Positions 47,114 through 55,490 of a DNA stretch of 64,000 nt are shown here, one piece after another. The notes under the pieces were generated by a model, which worked only from the letters and a program-made list of their open reading frames with translations, was not told where the DNA came from and ran no database searches. The position numbers were made by a program, and so were the translations under genes. Each line of letters starts with the position of its first letter. Within the stretch, counting starts at the first letter, position 1. This DNA is from Pseudomonas sp. NKUCC02_KPG (GTDB taxonomy: Bacteria; Pseudomonadota; Gammaproteobacteria; Pseudomonadales; Pseudomonadaceae), in assembly GCF_019345465.1 (NCBI RefSeq), contig NZ_JAHKRC010000001.1:496001-560000 (forward strand), given 5' to 3'.

Positions 47114-48072
47114 CCGACGAATGCCTCACGGTCTTGCTTGAGCAACGTCAACAACCAGACAAAGTCGTCCGGCAGTGGCGATTCCCAACTCATGCGCTTA
47201 CCGGTCGTCGGATGATCCAGCTCCAGGAAACGGGCATGGAGCGCCTGACGCGGGAAGGTTTTGAGCGATTCAACCATCGTCACACTGGCCGACGGCGGAA
47301 TGCGGAAACGACCGCCGTAGGCAGGATCTCCGACCAACGGGAAGTTGATGTGGGACATATGCACCCGAATCTGGTGCGTACGCCCGGTTTCCAGCTTGAC
47401 CCGTACATGGGTGTGGGAACGGAAACGCTCAAGCACACGGTAATGACTGACCGCCTGCTTGCCACCTTCCATTACCGCCATGCGCTGGCGCTGCTGGCCG
47501 TGACGGCCGATGGGTGCATCGATCTTGCCCCCGGCAGTAACGACACCAATAACAATGCACTCATAGATCCGGCTGACACTGCGGCTCTGCAACTGAGTAA
47601 CCAGCTGCGTCTGCGCCTGAATGGTCTTGGCGACCACCATCAGACCCGTGGTGTCCTTGTCCAGGCGATGCACGATCCCCGCACGCGGCACATTGATAAT
47701 GTCCGGTACGTGATGCAGCAAGGCATTGAGCAAAGTACCACTGGCATGCCCTGCAGCCGGGTGCACCACCAGGCCCGCAGGCTTGTTGATGACCAGGATG
47801 TCATCGTCTTCGTAGACGATATCCAGGGGGATGTCTTCAGCGATCCACTCACCCTGTGCTTCCTGCTCTGCAGTCAGCTCCAGGATGCAACCGCCGTGAA
47901 CAATGTCACGGGGGCGTATGACGGCTCCGTCCACAGTAAGGCGGCCGTCTTTGATCCAGGCGGAAAGGCGCGAGCGCGAGTGCTCAGCGAATAATTGTGC
48001 GGCGACTTGATCGAGGCGTTGGCCACCCAGTTCGGACGGCACCTCTTCGCGAAGTTGAATTTTCTCGGACAT
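47110..48072 (-). CDS. rluD: 23S rRNA pseudouridine synthase D
   Basis: RNA-modifying enzyme of 320 residues that makes pseudouridines in helix 69 of 23S rRNA. An S4-type RNA-binding domain is at the N-terminus (about 15-75) and the catalytic Asp is in HRLDKDTTGLMVVAK. ATG 48072 (MSEKIQLRE) is preferred to 48078 by family resemblance. It is divergent from bamD, as in other Pseudomonas, and leads the rluD-pgeF operon. Confidence 0.94.
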   Translation of the reverse strand: MSEKIQLREEVPSELGGQRLDQVAAQLFAEHSRSRLSAWIKDGRLTVDGAVIRPRDIVHGGCILELTAEQEAQGEWIAEDIPLDIVYEDDDILVINKPAGLVVHPAAGHASGTLLNALLHHVPDIINVPRAGIVHRLDKDTTGLMVVAKTIQAQTQLVTQLQSRSVSRIYECIVIGVVTAGGKIDAPIGRHGQQRQRMAVMEGGKQAVSHYRVLERFRSHTHVRVKLETGRTHQIRVHMSHINFPLVGDPAYGGRFRIPPSASVTMVESLKTFPRQALHARFLELDHPTTGKRMSWESPLPDDFVWLLTLLKQDREAFVG

Positions 48073-48220
48073 GCTCATCAGGACCGCGCCAAGCCTTTGG
48101 TTTCGGCTGCGCGCTTGTGGTTAAATACGGCGTCTTTTGCCCCGAGGCTTTTCACGGGGCGCTCATCATAACAGGACGGACCCGCCCAAGACAGCGGCCG
48201 TCATAGGGACGCAAGCCGCC

Positions 48221-49234
48221 ATGCAAGTGAGACACCTGCTGCTGATCGCCATCCTCGCACTGACTGCCGCTTGCTCGTCGACTAAAGAAGTAGTTGACGA
48301 AAACCTCAGCGAAGTCGAGCTGTACCAGCAGGCACAGGCCGACCTGGACAACCACAGCTATACCAGTGCTACCGCCAAACTCAAGGCCCTGGAGTCACGC
48401 TACCCGTTCGGGCGCTACGCCGATCAGGCCCAGCTTGAACTGATTTATGCCTACTACAAGAACTCTGAGCCCGAAGCTGCCAAGTCTGCTGCCGAACGCT
48501 TTATCCGCCTGCATCCACAGCACCCCAACGTTGATTATGCCTATTACCTTAAAGGCCTGACCTCGTTTGACCAGGATGTGGGCCTGCTGGCGCGCTTCCT
48601 GCCGCTGGACATGACCAAACGCGATCCTGGCGCTGCGCGCGACTCCTACAATGAGTTCGCACAGCTCACCAGCCGCTTCCCGAACAGCCGTTACGCACCT
48701 GATGCCAAGCAGCGCATGATTTACCTGCGCAACCTTCTGGCAGCGTATGAAATCCACGTAGCTGATTACTACCTGACTCGTCAGGCTTATGTAGCTTCAG
48801 CCAACCGTGGTCGCTACGTGGTCGAAAACTTCCAGGAAACCCCTTCGGTCGGTGACGGCCTGGCGGTGATGGTCGAGTCCTACCAGCGCATGCACCTTGA
48901 CCAACTGGCCAGCACCAGCCTTGAAGTGCTCAAAGCCAACTACCCTGATCACCCAAGCCTGGTTGACGGTCAGTTTGTGCCGCAGACTTCCGAGTCGGAC
49001 AGCCGCTCCTGGCTGAGCAAGGCAACCCTGGGCCTGATCGAGTCCAGCACACCGCTGCCACCGGGTGAAACCCGTGCAAACATGGACATCCAGAAGCAAT
49101 ATCAGGACGCCAAGGATGCAATTCCGGCCGAACTGAAGCCTAAAGATGCCGATGGTGAGGTAATACCAGAGCCTGAAGCGGAAGGTAAAAGCCGCTCGTG
49201 GTTCAGCTACATGACCCTTGGCCTGTTCGACTGA
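48221..49234 (+). CDS. bamD: outer-membrane assembly lipoprotein BamD
   Basis: Essential lipoprotein of 337 residues in the BAM complex that folds outer-membrane proteins. The signal peptide ends in a lipobox LTAAC with Cys18 as the lipid site. Five TPR-like repeats follow (for example [20 protein letters not shown]). A C-terminal extension of about 90 residues, acidic and Pro-rich, is longer than in E. coli BamD (245 residues) but usual for Pseudomonas. ATG 48221 is set by the signal peptide. Confidence 0.95.
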   Translation: MQVRHLLLIAILALTAACSSTKEVVDENLSEVELYQQAQADLDNHSYTSATAKLKALESRYPFGRYADQAQLELIYAYYKNSEPEAAKSAAERFIRLHPQHPNVDYAYYLKGLTSFDQDVGLLARFLPLDMTKRDPGAARDSYNEFAQLTSRFPNSRYAPDAKQRMIYLRNLLAAYEIHVADYYLTRQAYVASANRGRYVVENFQETPSVGDGLAVMVESYQRMHLDQLASTSLEVLKANYPDHPSLVDGQFVPQTSESDSRSWLSKATLGLIESSTPLPPGETRANMDIQKQYQDAKDAIPAELKPKDADGEVIPEPEAEGKSRSWFSYMTLGLFD

Positions 49235-49245
49235 TTGTTCGGTGC

Positions 49246-49278
49246 CAAAAAAAAGAGCCCTTCGGGGCTCTTTTTTTA
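49246..49278 (+). terminator. terminator of bamD
   Basis: Stem AAGAGCCC / GGGGCTCTT with T7, just after bamD. Confidence 0.9.
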
Positions 49279-49352
49279 TGTTCGATTTGGCGCTGTGCGC
49301 CTGCCAAGTCCTTGGCTAAACTGAGGCCTCTTTTCTCGAATAGCGAATAACC

Positions 49353-49583
49353 ATGCTTCGTTTACTGATCTGGGCTGCTCTGATTGCTGCTGGTGTGTGG
49401 CTCTGGCGCAAATACAAAGCCAATCTGGCCGAGACTAAAAAGCCGGTCGATCCAGGCGTCCTGCCTATGGTGCGATGCGCCCACTGTGGCGTGCATCTGC
49501 CACGGGATCGCGCACTGAGCCAGCAGCAGGAATGGTATTGCACCCAGAACCATCTGGAGCAAGGGCCAAAAACACGCGATTGA
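49353..49583 (+). CDS. PP0621-family small zinc-ribbon membrane protein
   Basis: 76-residue protein with an N-terminal membrane helix (LLIWAALIAAGVWLW) and a cytoplasmic zinc-binding motif (Cys42, Cys45, Cys63, His67: RCAHCG and WYCTQNH). It matches the small PP0621 family conserved in Pseudomonas between bamD and the pil or thiO genes. Function unknown. In P. aeruginosa pilS and pilR are found in this interval; they are not here. Confidence 0.8.
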   Translation: MLRLLIWAALIAAGVWLWRKYKANLAETKKPVDPGVLPMVRCAHCGVHLPRDRALSQQQEWYCTQNHLEQGPKTRD

Positions 49584-49627
49584 TTTTCAAGAAGCCGCCC
49601 TGCACCTGTGCCAGCAACTAGCTGGCT

Positions 49628-49718
49628 CTTGTGGGAACTGGCTTGCCTGCGATACTGATTGCCCGGATTGTCATGTGTATCGCGCTGACGCCATCGCGAG
49701 CAAGCCCGCTCCCACAAA
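49628..49718. repeat. REP pair, GTGGGAGCGGGCTTGCTCGCG family
   Basis: Left arm CTTGTGGGAACTGGCTTGCC is diverged; right arm (GCGAGCAAGCCCGCTCCCAC) is canonical. Between the convergent 49353 gene and thiO. Confidence 0.85.
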
Positions 49719-49739
49719 TATGATTGCAGGCAGGGATGT

Positions 49740-50840
49740 TTAAATCCGCCCCTCTGGCGCATAGGGTGCCGGATCGATGATCGGCTCACGCCCCAGCAAC
49801 AAATCTGCAAATAACTGGCAGGAAGCCGGAGCCAGAACCAACCCGTTGCGATAATGCCCGCAGTTGAGCCACAACCCGTCAAAACCCGAAACACGCCCAA
49901 TATAGGGAATGCCTTCCGGCGAACCCGGGCGCAAGCCCGCCCAATGCCCTACTACTTCGGCATCAGCCAGTGCAGGAATAAGCTCGACCGCCGAGGCTTT
50001 CAAGCTATCAAGAGCAGTCTGCGTAGGAGTTTTATCAAACCCCTCATGCTCCAGCGTACTACCGATCAATATATGGCCGTCGCGACGCGGAATGGCATAG
50101 CGCCCTTTTGCCAACACCATGCACGACAAAAAGTCGGGCGCGCACTTGTACAGGATCATCTGGCCCTTGACCGGCTCTACAGGCAGTTCAAGCCCCAGCC
50201 CGCTCAACAATTCACCGCTCCATGCACCCGCCGACAACACCAGCTGATCACCGCGAATTTCACCCTGAGCCGTGTTCACACCCGCAACTTTATCGCCTTC
50301 GCGGATAAACCCCAGCACTTCGCATTGCTCGTGGATCGTGACATTGGGCATTGCCTGCAGGGCCGCCTTGAGCGACTTCACCAGCCGCGGGTTACGCACA
50401 TTGGCCACATCTGACATGTAAATTGCGCGAGAAAAACCGCCACCAAGCACCGGTACAGCGTCGTCAACCGCCGACATATCCACAGCTGAAAGTGGCCGCC
50501 CCTCACGCCGGGCCCATTCCAGCGCCTGGGCTTGATCCTCAAGATCCAGCCAATACAGGCCGGTGGTGTGCACTTCGGGATCGATGCCCGTCGAGGCAAA
50601 CAGACGCTTGGCCAGTTGCGGGTAAAAATCTTGTGACCAGTGAGCCAGCGCCGTAACGGCACAGTTGTAGCGCCACGGATAAAGCGGCGAAACAATACCC
50701 CCGCCCGCCCATGATGATTCCTGCCCTACACCGCCACGCTCCAGCACAATGACCTGCTCTACATCGGCGGCCAGATTAAACGCAGTCAGCAGGCCGATCA
50801 CTCCGCCCCCGACAATCACCACCCGTTGCTGCCTAGCCAT
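49740..50840 (-). CDS. thiO: glycine oxidase
   Basis: FAD enzyme of 366 residues that oxidises glycine to iminoglycine for thiazole synthesis in the thiamine pathway. The dinucleotide site VIVGGGVIGLLTAFNLA is at residues 7-23, followed by RGGVGQESSWAGGG, and a C-terminal DAAO-type motif (GHYRNGLVLAPAS). It lies upstream of and on the same strand as no other thi gene; its place next to the minor pilin genes is the conserved Pseudomonas order. Confidence 0.93.
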   Translation of the reverse strand: MARQQRVVIVGGGVIGLLTAFNLAADVEQVIVLERGGVGQESSWAGGGIVSPLYPWRYNCAVTALAHWSQDFYPQLAKRLFASTGIDPEVHTTGLYWLDLEDQAQALEWARREGRPLSAVDMSAVDDAVPVLGGGFSRAIYMSDVANVRNPRLVKSLKAALQAMPNVTIHEQCEVLGFIREGDKVAGVNTAQGEIRGDQLVLSAGAWSGELLSGLGLELPVEPVKGQMILYKCAPDFLSCMVLAKGRYAIPRRDGHILIGSTLEHEGFDKTPTQTALDSLKASAVELIPALADAEVVGHWAGLRPGSPEGIPYIGRVSGFDGLWLNCGHYRNGLVLAPASCQLFADLLLGREPIIDPAPYAPEGRI

Positions 50841-50873
50841 TTATAGATCCAGCCCGTCATTCATAATTAATCG

Positions 50874-51275
50874 TTAACGCCCCCAACACTGCTGCGCAGT
50901 CACCTCAGGGGCTGCCTGGGCAATCCCTGCAAGACCGGTGTGGGCCAGCGTAAAGTGCCCACATTGATCGCCTGCCATTGCCGAGCCTTTTTTTGGTGTC
51001 GCCGTCAGCAAGAAAGAGTGATCTGTGAGTTCGGACGTAATGTCGTAGTACTGATTACCTGAGCTGAGTTCATGCCCGCCGCTGTATACCGCGTTTTTTG
51101 TATAAATACGTTCAAGACGCTGGGCCTGCTCCGACAGCAGGACGATGATTTGGGAGCGATACGCTCGCTTCACATAGTCGCTGTACAACGGATAAGCGAA
51201 CCCTCCAAGGATACCGATGATCACTACTACGATCATCAATTCGATCAGGGTAAAACCTGCTCCATGTCCATGCAT
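50874..51275 (-). CDS. pilE: type IV minor pilin PilE
   Basis: Prepilin of 133 residues with leader MHGHGAG and mature N-terminus [14 protein letters not shown] (Glu5 present). Two Cys close to the end (DQCGHF and QQCWGR) match the PilE disulfide loop. ATG 51275 sits directly before the leader. It follows pilX by 10 bp; in P. aeruginosa the large adhesin gene pilY1 and pilY2 lie between these two, but here they are absent. Confidence 0.85.
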   Translation of the reverse strand: MHGHGAGFTLIELMIVVVIIGILGGFAYPLYSDYVKRAYRSQIIVLLSEQAQRLERIYTKNAVYSGGHELSSGNQYYDITSELTDHSFLLTATPKKGSAMAGDQCGHFTLAHTGLAGIAQAAPEVTAQQCWGR

Positions 51276-51285
51276 TGCGAATTCC

Positions 51286-51804
51286 CTATTGCAGCTGTCG
51301 CCACACGACCCTGCGAAAACGATGGGGCGCCGCCTCTTCTGCACCTTGATAACGCGCATAAATACTTTCCAGTACAGTGCGCGACTGTCCGCGCAAACCA
51401 ATTCCGGTCACTCGGTACAAATGAGTGACGGTAGCGGCTGGAAGGTGGGCTGGTGCAACGCTCTGCCCGAGGCTCTGAACGCCATACAACCCGTCAGCAA
51501 CGCTGACCCAGCGCACCCCTGACATCGGATCGGTGGCAGGCAAAGCCTGAGTCCGCGCCTCGATTGGCGGGCTGCACGTTACTGGCGAAGCACATCCCGA
51601 CACTGCACTCCATTCACTTTCAAGCCAGGATTCACCGCTACGTAGTGCCGCCTCCGCTGCCTGGAATGAGTGATTGAGGTGCTGGACGCCTGCAGCCATT
51701 TTTTCCTGCCGTGCCGCACTGGCCATAGAGGCCATACCGATTACGCCAAGCAACAACATGAATACCAGACTGGCCAAAAGCGCCATGCCGCGCTGGGCGC
51801 TCAA
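51286..51804 (-). CDS. pilX: type IV minor pilin PilX
   Basis: Protein of 172 residues with the PilX-type N-terminus: MSAQRG then [19 protein letters not shown], which lacks Glu5. The rest has the PilX core motif ([14 protein letters not shown]). TTG 51804 is chosen because it overlaps the pilW stop (TTGA) and GGGGCGG is 6 bases upstream; another TTG at 51819 is possible. Prime role is to start pilus assembly with PilV/W. Confidence 0.8.
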   Translation of the reverse strand: MSAQRGMALLASLVFMLLLGVIGMASMASAARQEKMAAGVQHLNHSFQAAEAALRSGESWLESEWSAVSGCASPVTCSPPIEARTQALPATDPMSGVRWVSVADGLYGVQSLGQSVAPAHLPAATVTHLYRVTGIGLRGQSRTVLESIYARYQGAEEAAPHRFRRVVWRQLQ

Positions 51805-52499
51805 GGGAAACCGCCCCAAGCCAGCCGATTGCGCAAAGCGACAACCAGCTGATAGGCCTGATCCCTGACTCGTCCCCCTGGGTCACGCAATGTCAGCCCG
51901 ATACGCACACTGCGGATGCTGGAAGTTTTACTCGGACGATCTTCATAGCGCAGCACCGACTGCGTGCCCGTCGAACCGGCCACGCCAAAACTCACGTTAA
52001 ACGCAGCAACATTGTCGAGCAGCACTGCTTTATTGGGGCCAACCTTCAACTGCCCATTTTCAAAGCGGTAAAACAACTCACGTACAGGGAATCCAGTTTC
52101 GCCAGGAGCTAAAGATAATCGCGCACCGGGGTAGGCTTTGGCAGAGGTTGTGCAGTCAGACACCACCGTCCAGTCCGGCCGGGCCGCCTGCAGCCCTATG
52201 TCTGCGCTGATCATGGAAAGCGACGCATCCTGCCAGGTGACAGGCGTTTGAAACTGCGAGGGAGCATCAACAATGCGATCAGTCGAAAGGCAACCGAACA
52301 TGCCTGCCATACGGATTTCCTGGGCCAGCTTGCTCAGTACATAACGGGCATCTTCTTGCATCTGCGCCGATGAGCGCTGAGTCAGGTAAGTTTCACGAGC
52401 ACCCAAGAACACCTGCGTCAGCCCCAACACCACCAGCAAGCCCAGCGCCAGCGCCACCATCAGTTCGATCAGGCCAAAACCCGAGCGTGTACTGCTCAC
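51801..52499 (-). CDS. pilW: type IV minor pilin PilW
   Basis: Prepilin of 232 residues with an N-terminus RSGFGLIELMVALALG (Glu5 present) and a mainly beta C-terminal domain. The GTG start overlaps the pilV stop (GTGA) and its own stop overlaps pilX, so pilV-W-X are coupled. Somewhat shorter than the P. aeruginosa protein as I recall it. Confidence 0.83.
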   Translation of the reverse strand: MSSTRSGFGLIELMVALALGLLVVLGLTQVFLGARETYLTQRSSAQMQEDARYVLSKLAQEIRMAGMFGCLSTDRIVDAPSQFQTPVTWQDASLSMISADIGLQAARPDWTVVSDCTTSAKAYPGARLSLAPGETGFPVRELFYRFENGQLKVGPNKAVLLDNVAAFNVSFGVAGSTGTQSVLRYEDRPSKTSSIRSVRIGLTLRDPGGRVRDQAYQLVVALRNRLAWGGFP

Positions 52500-52768
52500 G
52501 ATGCTGCGGCGATCGTATCGCCAACAATCAGGTTGATTTGATTCAGCCGCGAAATCGGGTAATCAGCGCCTGATTCAGCGCGGATCTGGTCCAGCCTGCT
52601 GTAAGCAATAAAACTGTCCTGGGTACTCACTAACGCACTGGCAGTGTGCTTCAGGGCATTGAGCTGCATACCGGCGCTGCCTAGCAGGCTGATAAACAGA
52701 ATCAGCAATGCGATCAGCACTTCGATCAAAGTCATTCCGGCTTGGCGTTTCTTATGTAACCGAGGCAT
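52496..52768 (-). CDS. pilV: type IV minor pilin PilV (short)
   Basis: Prepilin of only 90 residues with a clear cleavage motif (KKRQAG, then MTLIEVLIALLILF). The PilV family is normally about twice this length, so the globular domain is mostly missing or much reduced. The stop overlaps the pilW start (GTGA), which suggests that the short form is not a recent frameshift. ATG 52768 has GGAAGA 6 bases before it. Confidence 0.75.
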   Translation of the reverse strand: MPRLHKKRQAGMTLIEVLIALLILFISLLGSAGMQLNALKHTASALVSTQDSFIAYSRLDQIRAESGADYPISRLNQINLIVGDTIAAAS

Positions 52769-53010
52769 CTGTGTCTTCCGTGTCGTTGGGGTCGACGACA
52801 CGCCCTGTGTCGCCCAGACAAAAGCCTAGCCTCACTCTCGGGCCTTACAGGTAAGACGCAATCTGGAAAGGCAGACAGATTTTTTCGCCTGACTTCGTAA
52901 GCCATAACTCATACAAGAAACACAAACATGATGAAACCATTGCCGGGCATCAGCAGATACCGGATCAGCTATACCGAGAAAGCACACCACAACCACCCAA
53001 GGAGGCCACT

Positions 53011-53628
53011 GTGTATCAACGCGGTATGAGCCTGACCTCGTTACTGCTGTCGCTGATGATCGTGGCGATCACCGCCCGATTTGCCAGCCCGGCCTATAGC
53101 GCGCTCACAGAGGGCCAGCGTCGCCAGGTCACTGCCGAACAGCTAGCCAGCAGCCTGCGCAACGCTCGCACTGAAGCATTGCTACGCCATCAATATGTGG
53201 TGGTTCATGCAGTGAATGAGGACTGGAGCCAAGGCTGGAGGACCATTCTGGACGTGAGTGGCCAGGGACATCTCGACAGGAGCAACCCGGTCCTGGTCGA
53301 GACACAAGGCAGTGGACGCATACCGATTGCGGGCAATACGCCGGTCAAACACTATGTGCGATTTAGTCCGCTGGGGGAGCCACTGCTGAGCAAAGGTGCT
53401 TTTCAGGCAGGAACGCTGCATGTTTGTCAGGCAAGGACTGCGCAGAGCCACTATCAGGTGGTGCTGGCAAAAAGCGGGCGCATCAGCCTGCGCAGCGATC
53501 AGGCTGCACAGGCGTTATGCGCGATGGATCAAGTAATGGCGCGAACCCGCAGCTCTTTGGGCATGGAGAACGTGACATTCTCTTCGCGGCCAGCCAACTC
53601 ATCGGCACCGGTAGCGCCCCAGGCGTGA
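53011..53628 (+). CDS. FimT/GspH-like pseudopilin with altered cleavage motif
   Basis: Protein of 205 residues of the GspH/FimT family, GTG start with AAGGAGG upstream. The prepilin motif reads QRG then [14 protein letters not shown]: Ser replaces the usual Glu5. The body matches FimT ([18 protein letters not shown]). The last 33 or so residues (from [10 protein letters not shown]) are encoded antisense to the end of ispH, so its original stop seems to have been lost. It is divergent from pilV-E. It could still be functional or be decaying. Confidence 0.7.
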   Translation: MYQRGMSLTSLLLSLMIVAITARFASPAYSALTEGQRRQVTAEQLASSLRNARTEALLRHQYVVVHAVNEDWSQGWRTILDVSGQGHLDRSNPVLVETQGSGRIPIAGNTPVKHYVRFSPLGEPLLSKGAFQAGTLHVCQARTAQSHYQVVLAKSGRISLRSDQAAQALCAMDQVMARTRSSLGMENVTFSSRPANSSAPVAPQA

Positions 53629-54476
53629 AGCTGCTGGATCACGCCACGCACCAGCACTTCAGGTGCAGAAGCACCAGCGGTAATACCAATGCTTTGCACG
53701 CCGTCGAACCAGCTTTTTTGCAGATCTTCGGCACCGTCGATCAGGTAGGCCGGGGTCTGCATGCGTTCAGCCAGTTCGCGCAAGCGGTTGGAGTTGGAGC
53801 TGTTCGGGCTGCCCACTACCAATACGACATCACACTCTTCGGCCAGTTGCTTGACCGCATCCTGACGGTTTTGCGTGGCGTAGCAGATATCATCCTTGCG
53901 CGGCCCGCCAATGGCCGGGAAGCGCGCACGAAGGGCATCGATCACACGACTGGTGTCGTCCATCGACAAGGTGGTCTGGGTCACAAACGCCAACTTTTCC
54001 GGGTTCCTGACCTGCAGATTGGCGACGTCTTTTTCGTCTTCGACCAGATAGATCGCGCCGCCATTAATGGCATCGTACTGACCCATGGTGCCTTCGACTT
54101 CCGGGTGACCCGCGTGGCCGATCAGGATGCATTCGCGACCGTCACGGCTATAGCGCGCGACCTCGATATGCACCTTGGTGACCAGCGGGCAAGTTGCATC
54201 AAATACTTTCAGACCACGGCCCGCAGCCTCAGCACGCACGGCCTGGGAAACCCCGTGGGCACTGAAGATCACGATGACGTTATCCGGCACCTGGTCCAGC
54301 TCTTCGACGAAAATCGCGCCACGGGAGCGCAGGTCTTCGACGACAAATTTGTTGTGCACCACTTCGTGGCGAACATAGATAGGCGGACCGAATACTTCCA
54401 GTGCGCGATTGACGATTTCAATCGCACGGTCCACCCCAGCGCAGAAGCCACGGGGGTTGGCGAGTTTGATATGCAT
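53529..54476 (-). CDS. ispH: 4-hydroxy-3-methylbut-2-enyl diphosphate reductase
   Basis: Iron-sulfur enzyme of 315 residues for the last step of the non-mevalonate isoprenoid pathway. The three cluster Cys are in PRGFCAG (Cys12), DATCPLVTK (Cys96) and DDICYATQ (about Cys197); the catalytic Glu is in HPEVEGT. Its 3' end is overlapped for 100 bp by the convergent FimT-like gene. It is the last gene of ribF-ileS-lspA-fkpB-ispH, the conserved order. Confidence 0.96.
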   Translation of the reverse strand: MHIKLANPRGFCAGVDRAIEIVNRALEVFGPPIYVRHEVVHNKFVVEDLRSRGAIFVEELDQVPDNVIVIFSAHGVSQAVRAEAAGRGLKVFDATCPLVTKVHIEVARYSRDGRECILIGHAGHPEVEGTMGQYDAINGGAIYLVEDEKDVANLQVRNPEKLAFVTQTTLSMDDTSRVIDALRARFPAIGGPRKDDICYATQNRQDAVKQLAEECDVVLVVGSPNSSNSNRLRELAERMQTPAYLIDGAEDLQKSWFDGVQSIGITAGASAPEVLVRGVIQQLHAWGATGADELAGREENVTFSMPKELRVRAIT

Positions 54477-54541
54477 GCTAGGCCTCGTGAGACGCGCAGA
54501 AAAATAATGCCAATCAGGCCCGGCCGCAGCCGGGCACTGAA

Positions 54542-54979
54542 TTACAGCGCTTTAACGTCTTTGATTTCCACGTCGAAGGTCAGGGTCTTGCCTGCCAGCG
54601 GGTGATTGAAATCGATGGTGACTTGCTCGTCATCAAAGGTTTTGACCACACCCGGAAGCTCGGTGTTGGCCGCGTCGTTGAAAATCACCAGCAAGCCTTC
54701 CGACAGCTCCATGTCCTTGAACTGCGAACGTGGAATAACCTGCACATTTTGCGGGTTGGGCTGGCCGAAAGCGTTTTCCGGAAGGATTTCCAGCGTGCGC
54801 TTGTCACCCGCCTTGAAACCGAACAACGCGGCCTCAAAACCAGGCAGCAGGCTGCCATCTCCCACCTTGAAAGTAGCCGGGGCTTTGTCGAAGGTGCTGT
54901 CAACGGTGTCGCCTGTTTCCAGGCGCAATGCGAAATGCAGAGTGACCTGCGTGTTCTGACCAATACGCTGTTCAGTCAT
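54542..54979 (-). CDS. fkpB: FKBP-type peptidyl-prolyl isomerase (SlpA type)
   Basis: Proline isomerase of 145 residues with SlyD/SlpA-like arrangement (FKBP core split by an IF chaperone domain, about 70-120). Motifs [17 protein letters not shown] and [11 protein letters not shown] are seen. Its start overlaps the lspA stop by 8 bases; co-transcribed with lspA and ileS. Confidence 0.93.
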   Translation of the reverse strand: MTEQRIGQNTQVTLHFALRLETGDTVDSTFDKAPATFKVGDGSLLPGFEAALFGFKAGDKRTLEILPENAFGQPNPQNVQVIPRSQFKDMELSEGLLVIFNDAANTELPGVVKTFDDEQVTIDFNHPLAGKTLTFDVEIKDVKAL

Positions 54980-55490
54980 GAGCGGGTTCTCCGGACTTTT
55001 TACTTTTGAACATATCCAGCGCCAGCATCACGGCACCTACGCAAATCGCACTGTCGGCGAAGTTGAACGCAGGGAAGTACCAGCGATTTTGCCAATGCAC
55101 CAGAATGAAATCGACCACATGACCATAAACAATCCGGTCATAGAGGTTACCCAATGCGCCACCCAGAATCAGGGCAAGGGCAATGGCCAACCAGGTGTCA
55201 TTGCGCCCCAGACGCTTGAGCCAGACAACCAGCACGCCACTGACCACGACTGCAATCAGCGCAAACAGCCAACGCTGCCAGCCGGCACTGTCAGCCAGAA
55301 AGCTGAAAGCCGCGCCGGTGTTGTAGGCCAGGGTCCAGCTAAAGAGATCAGGGATCACTACAATCTGCTGATACATCTGCAGCGAGTTGTCGAAGTAGAC
55401 CTTGGTGGTCAGGTCAATGACCAGGACCAACAAGGTCAACCAGAGCCAGCCCAGGCGCCCGAAGCGCCCGGTAGTGCTGGTGTTAGGCAT
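54972..55490 (-). CDS. lspA: lipoprotein signal peptidase
   Basis: Inner-membrane aspartyl protease of 172 residues that removes signal peptides from lipidated prolipoproteins such as BamD. Four membrane helices; catalytic Asp residues in [16 protein letters not shown] and FNFADSAI. Overlaps ileS and fkpB by 8 bases each, consistent with translational coupling. Confidence 0.96.
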   Translation of the reverse strand: MPNTSTTGRFGRLGWLWLTLLVLVIDLTTKVYFDNSLQMYQQIVVIPDLFSWTLAYNTGAAFSFLADSAGWQRWLFALIAVVVSGVLVVWLKRLGRNDTWLAIALALILGGALGNLYDRIVYGHVVDFILVHWQNRWYFPAFNFADSAICVGAVMLALDMFKSKKSGEPAHD

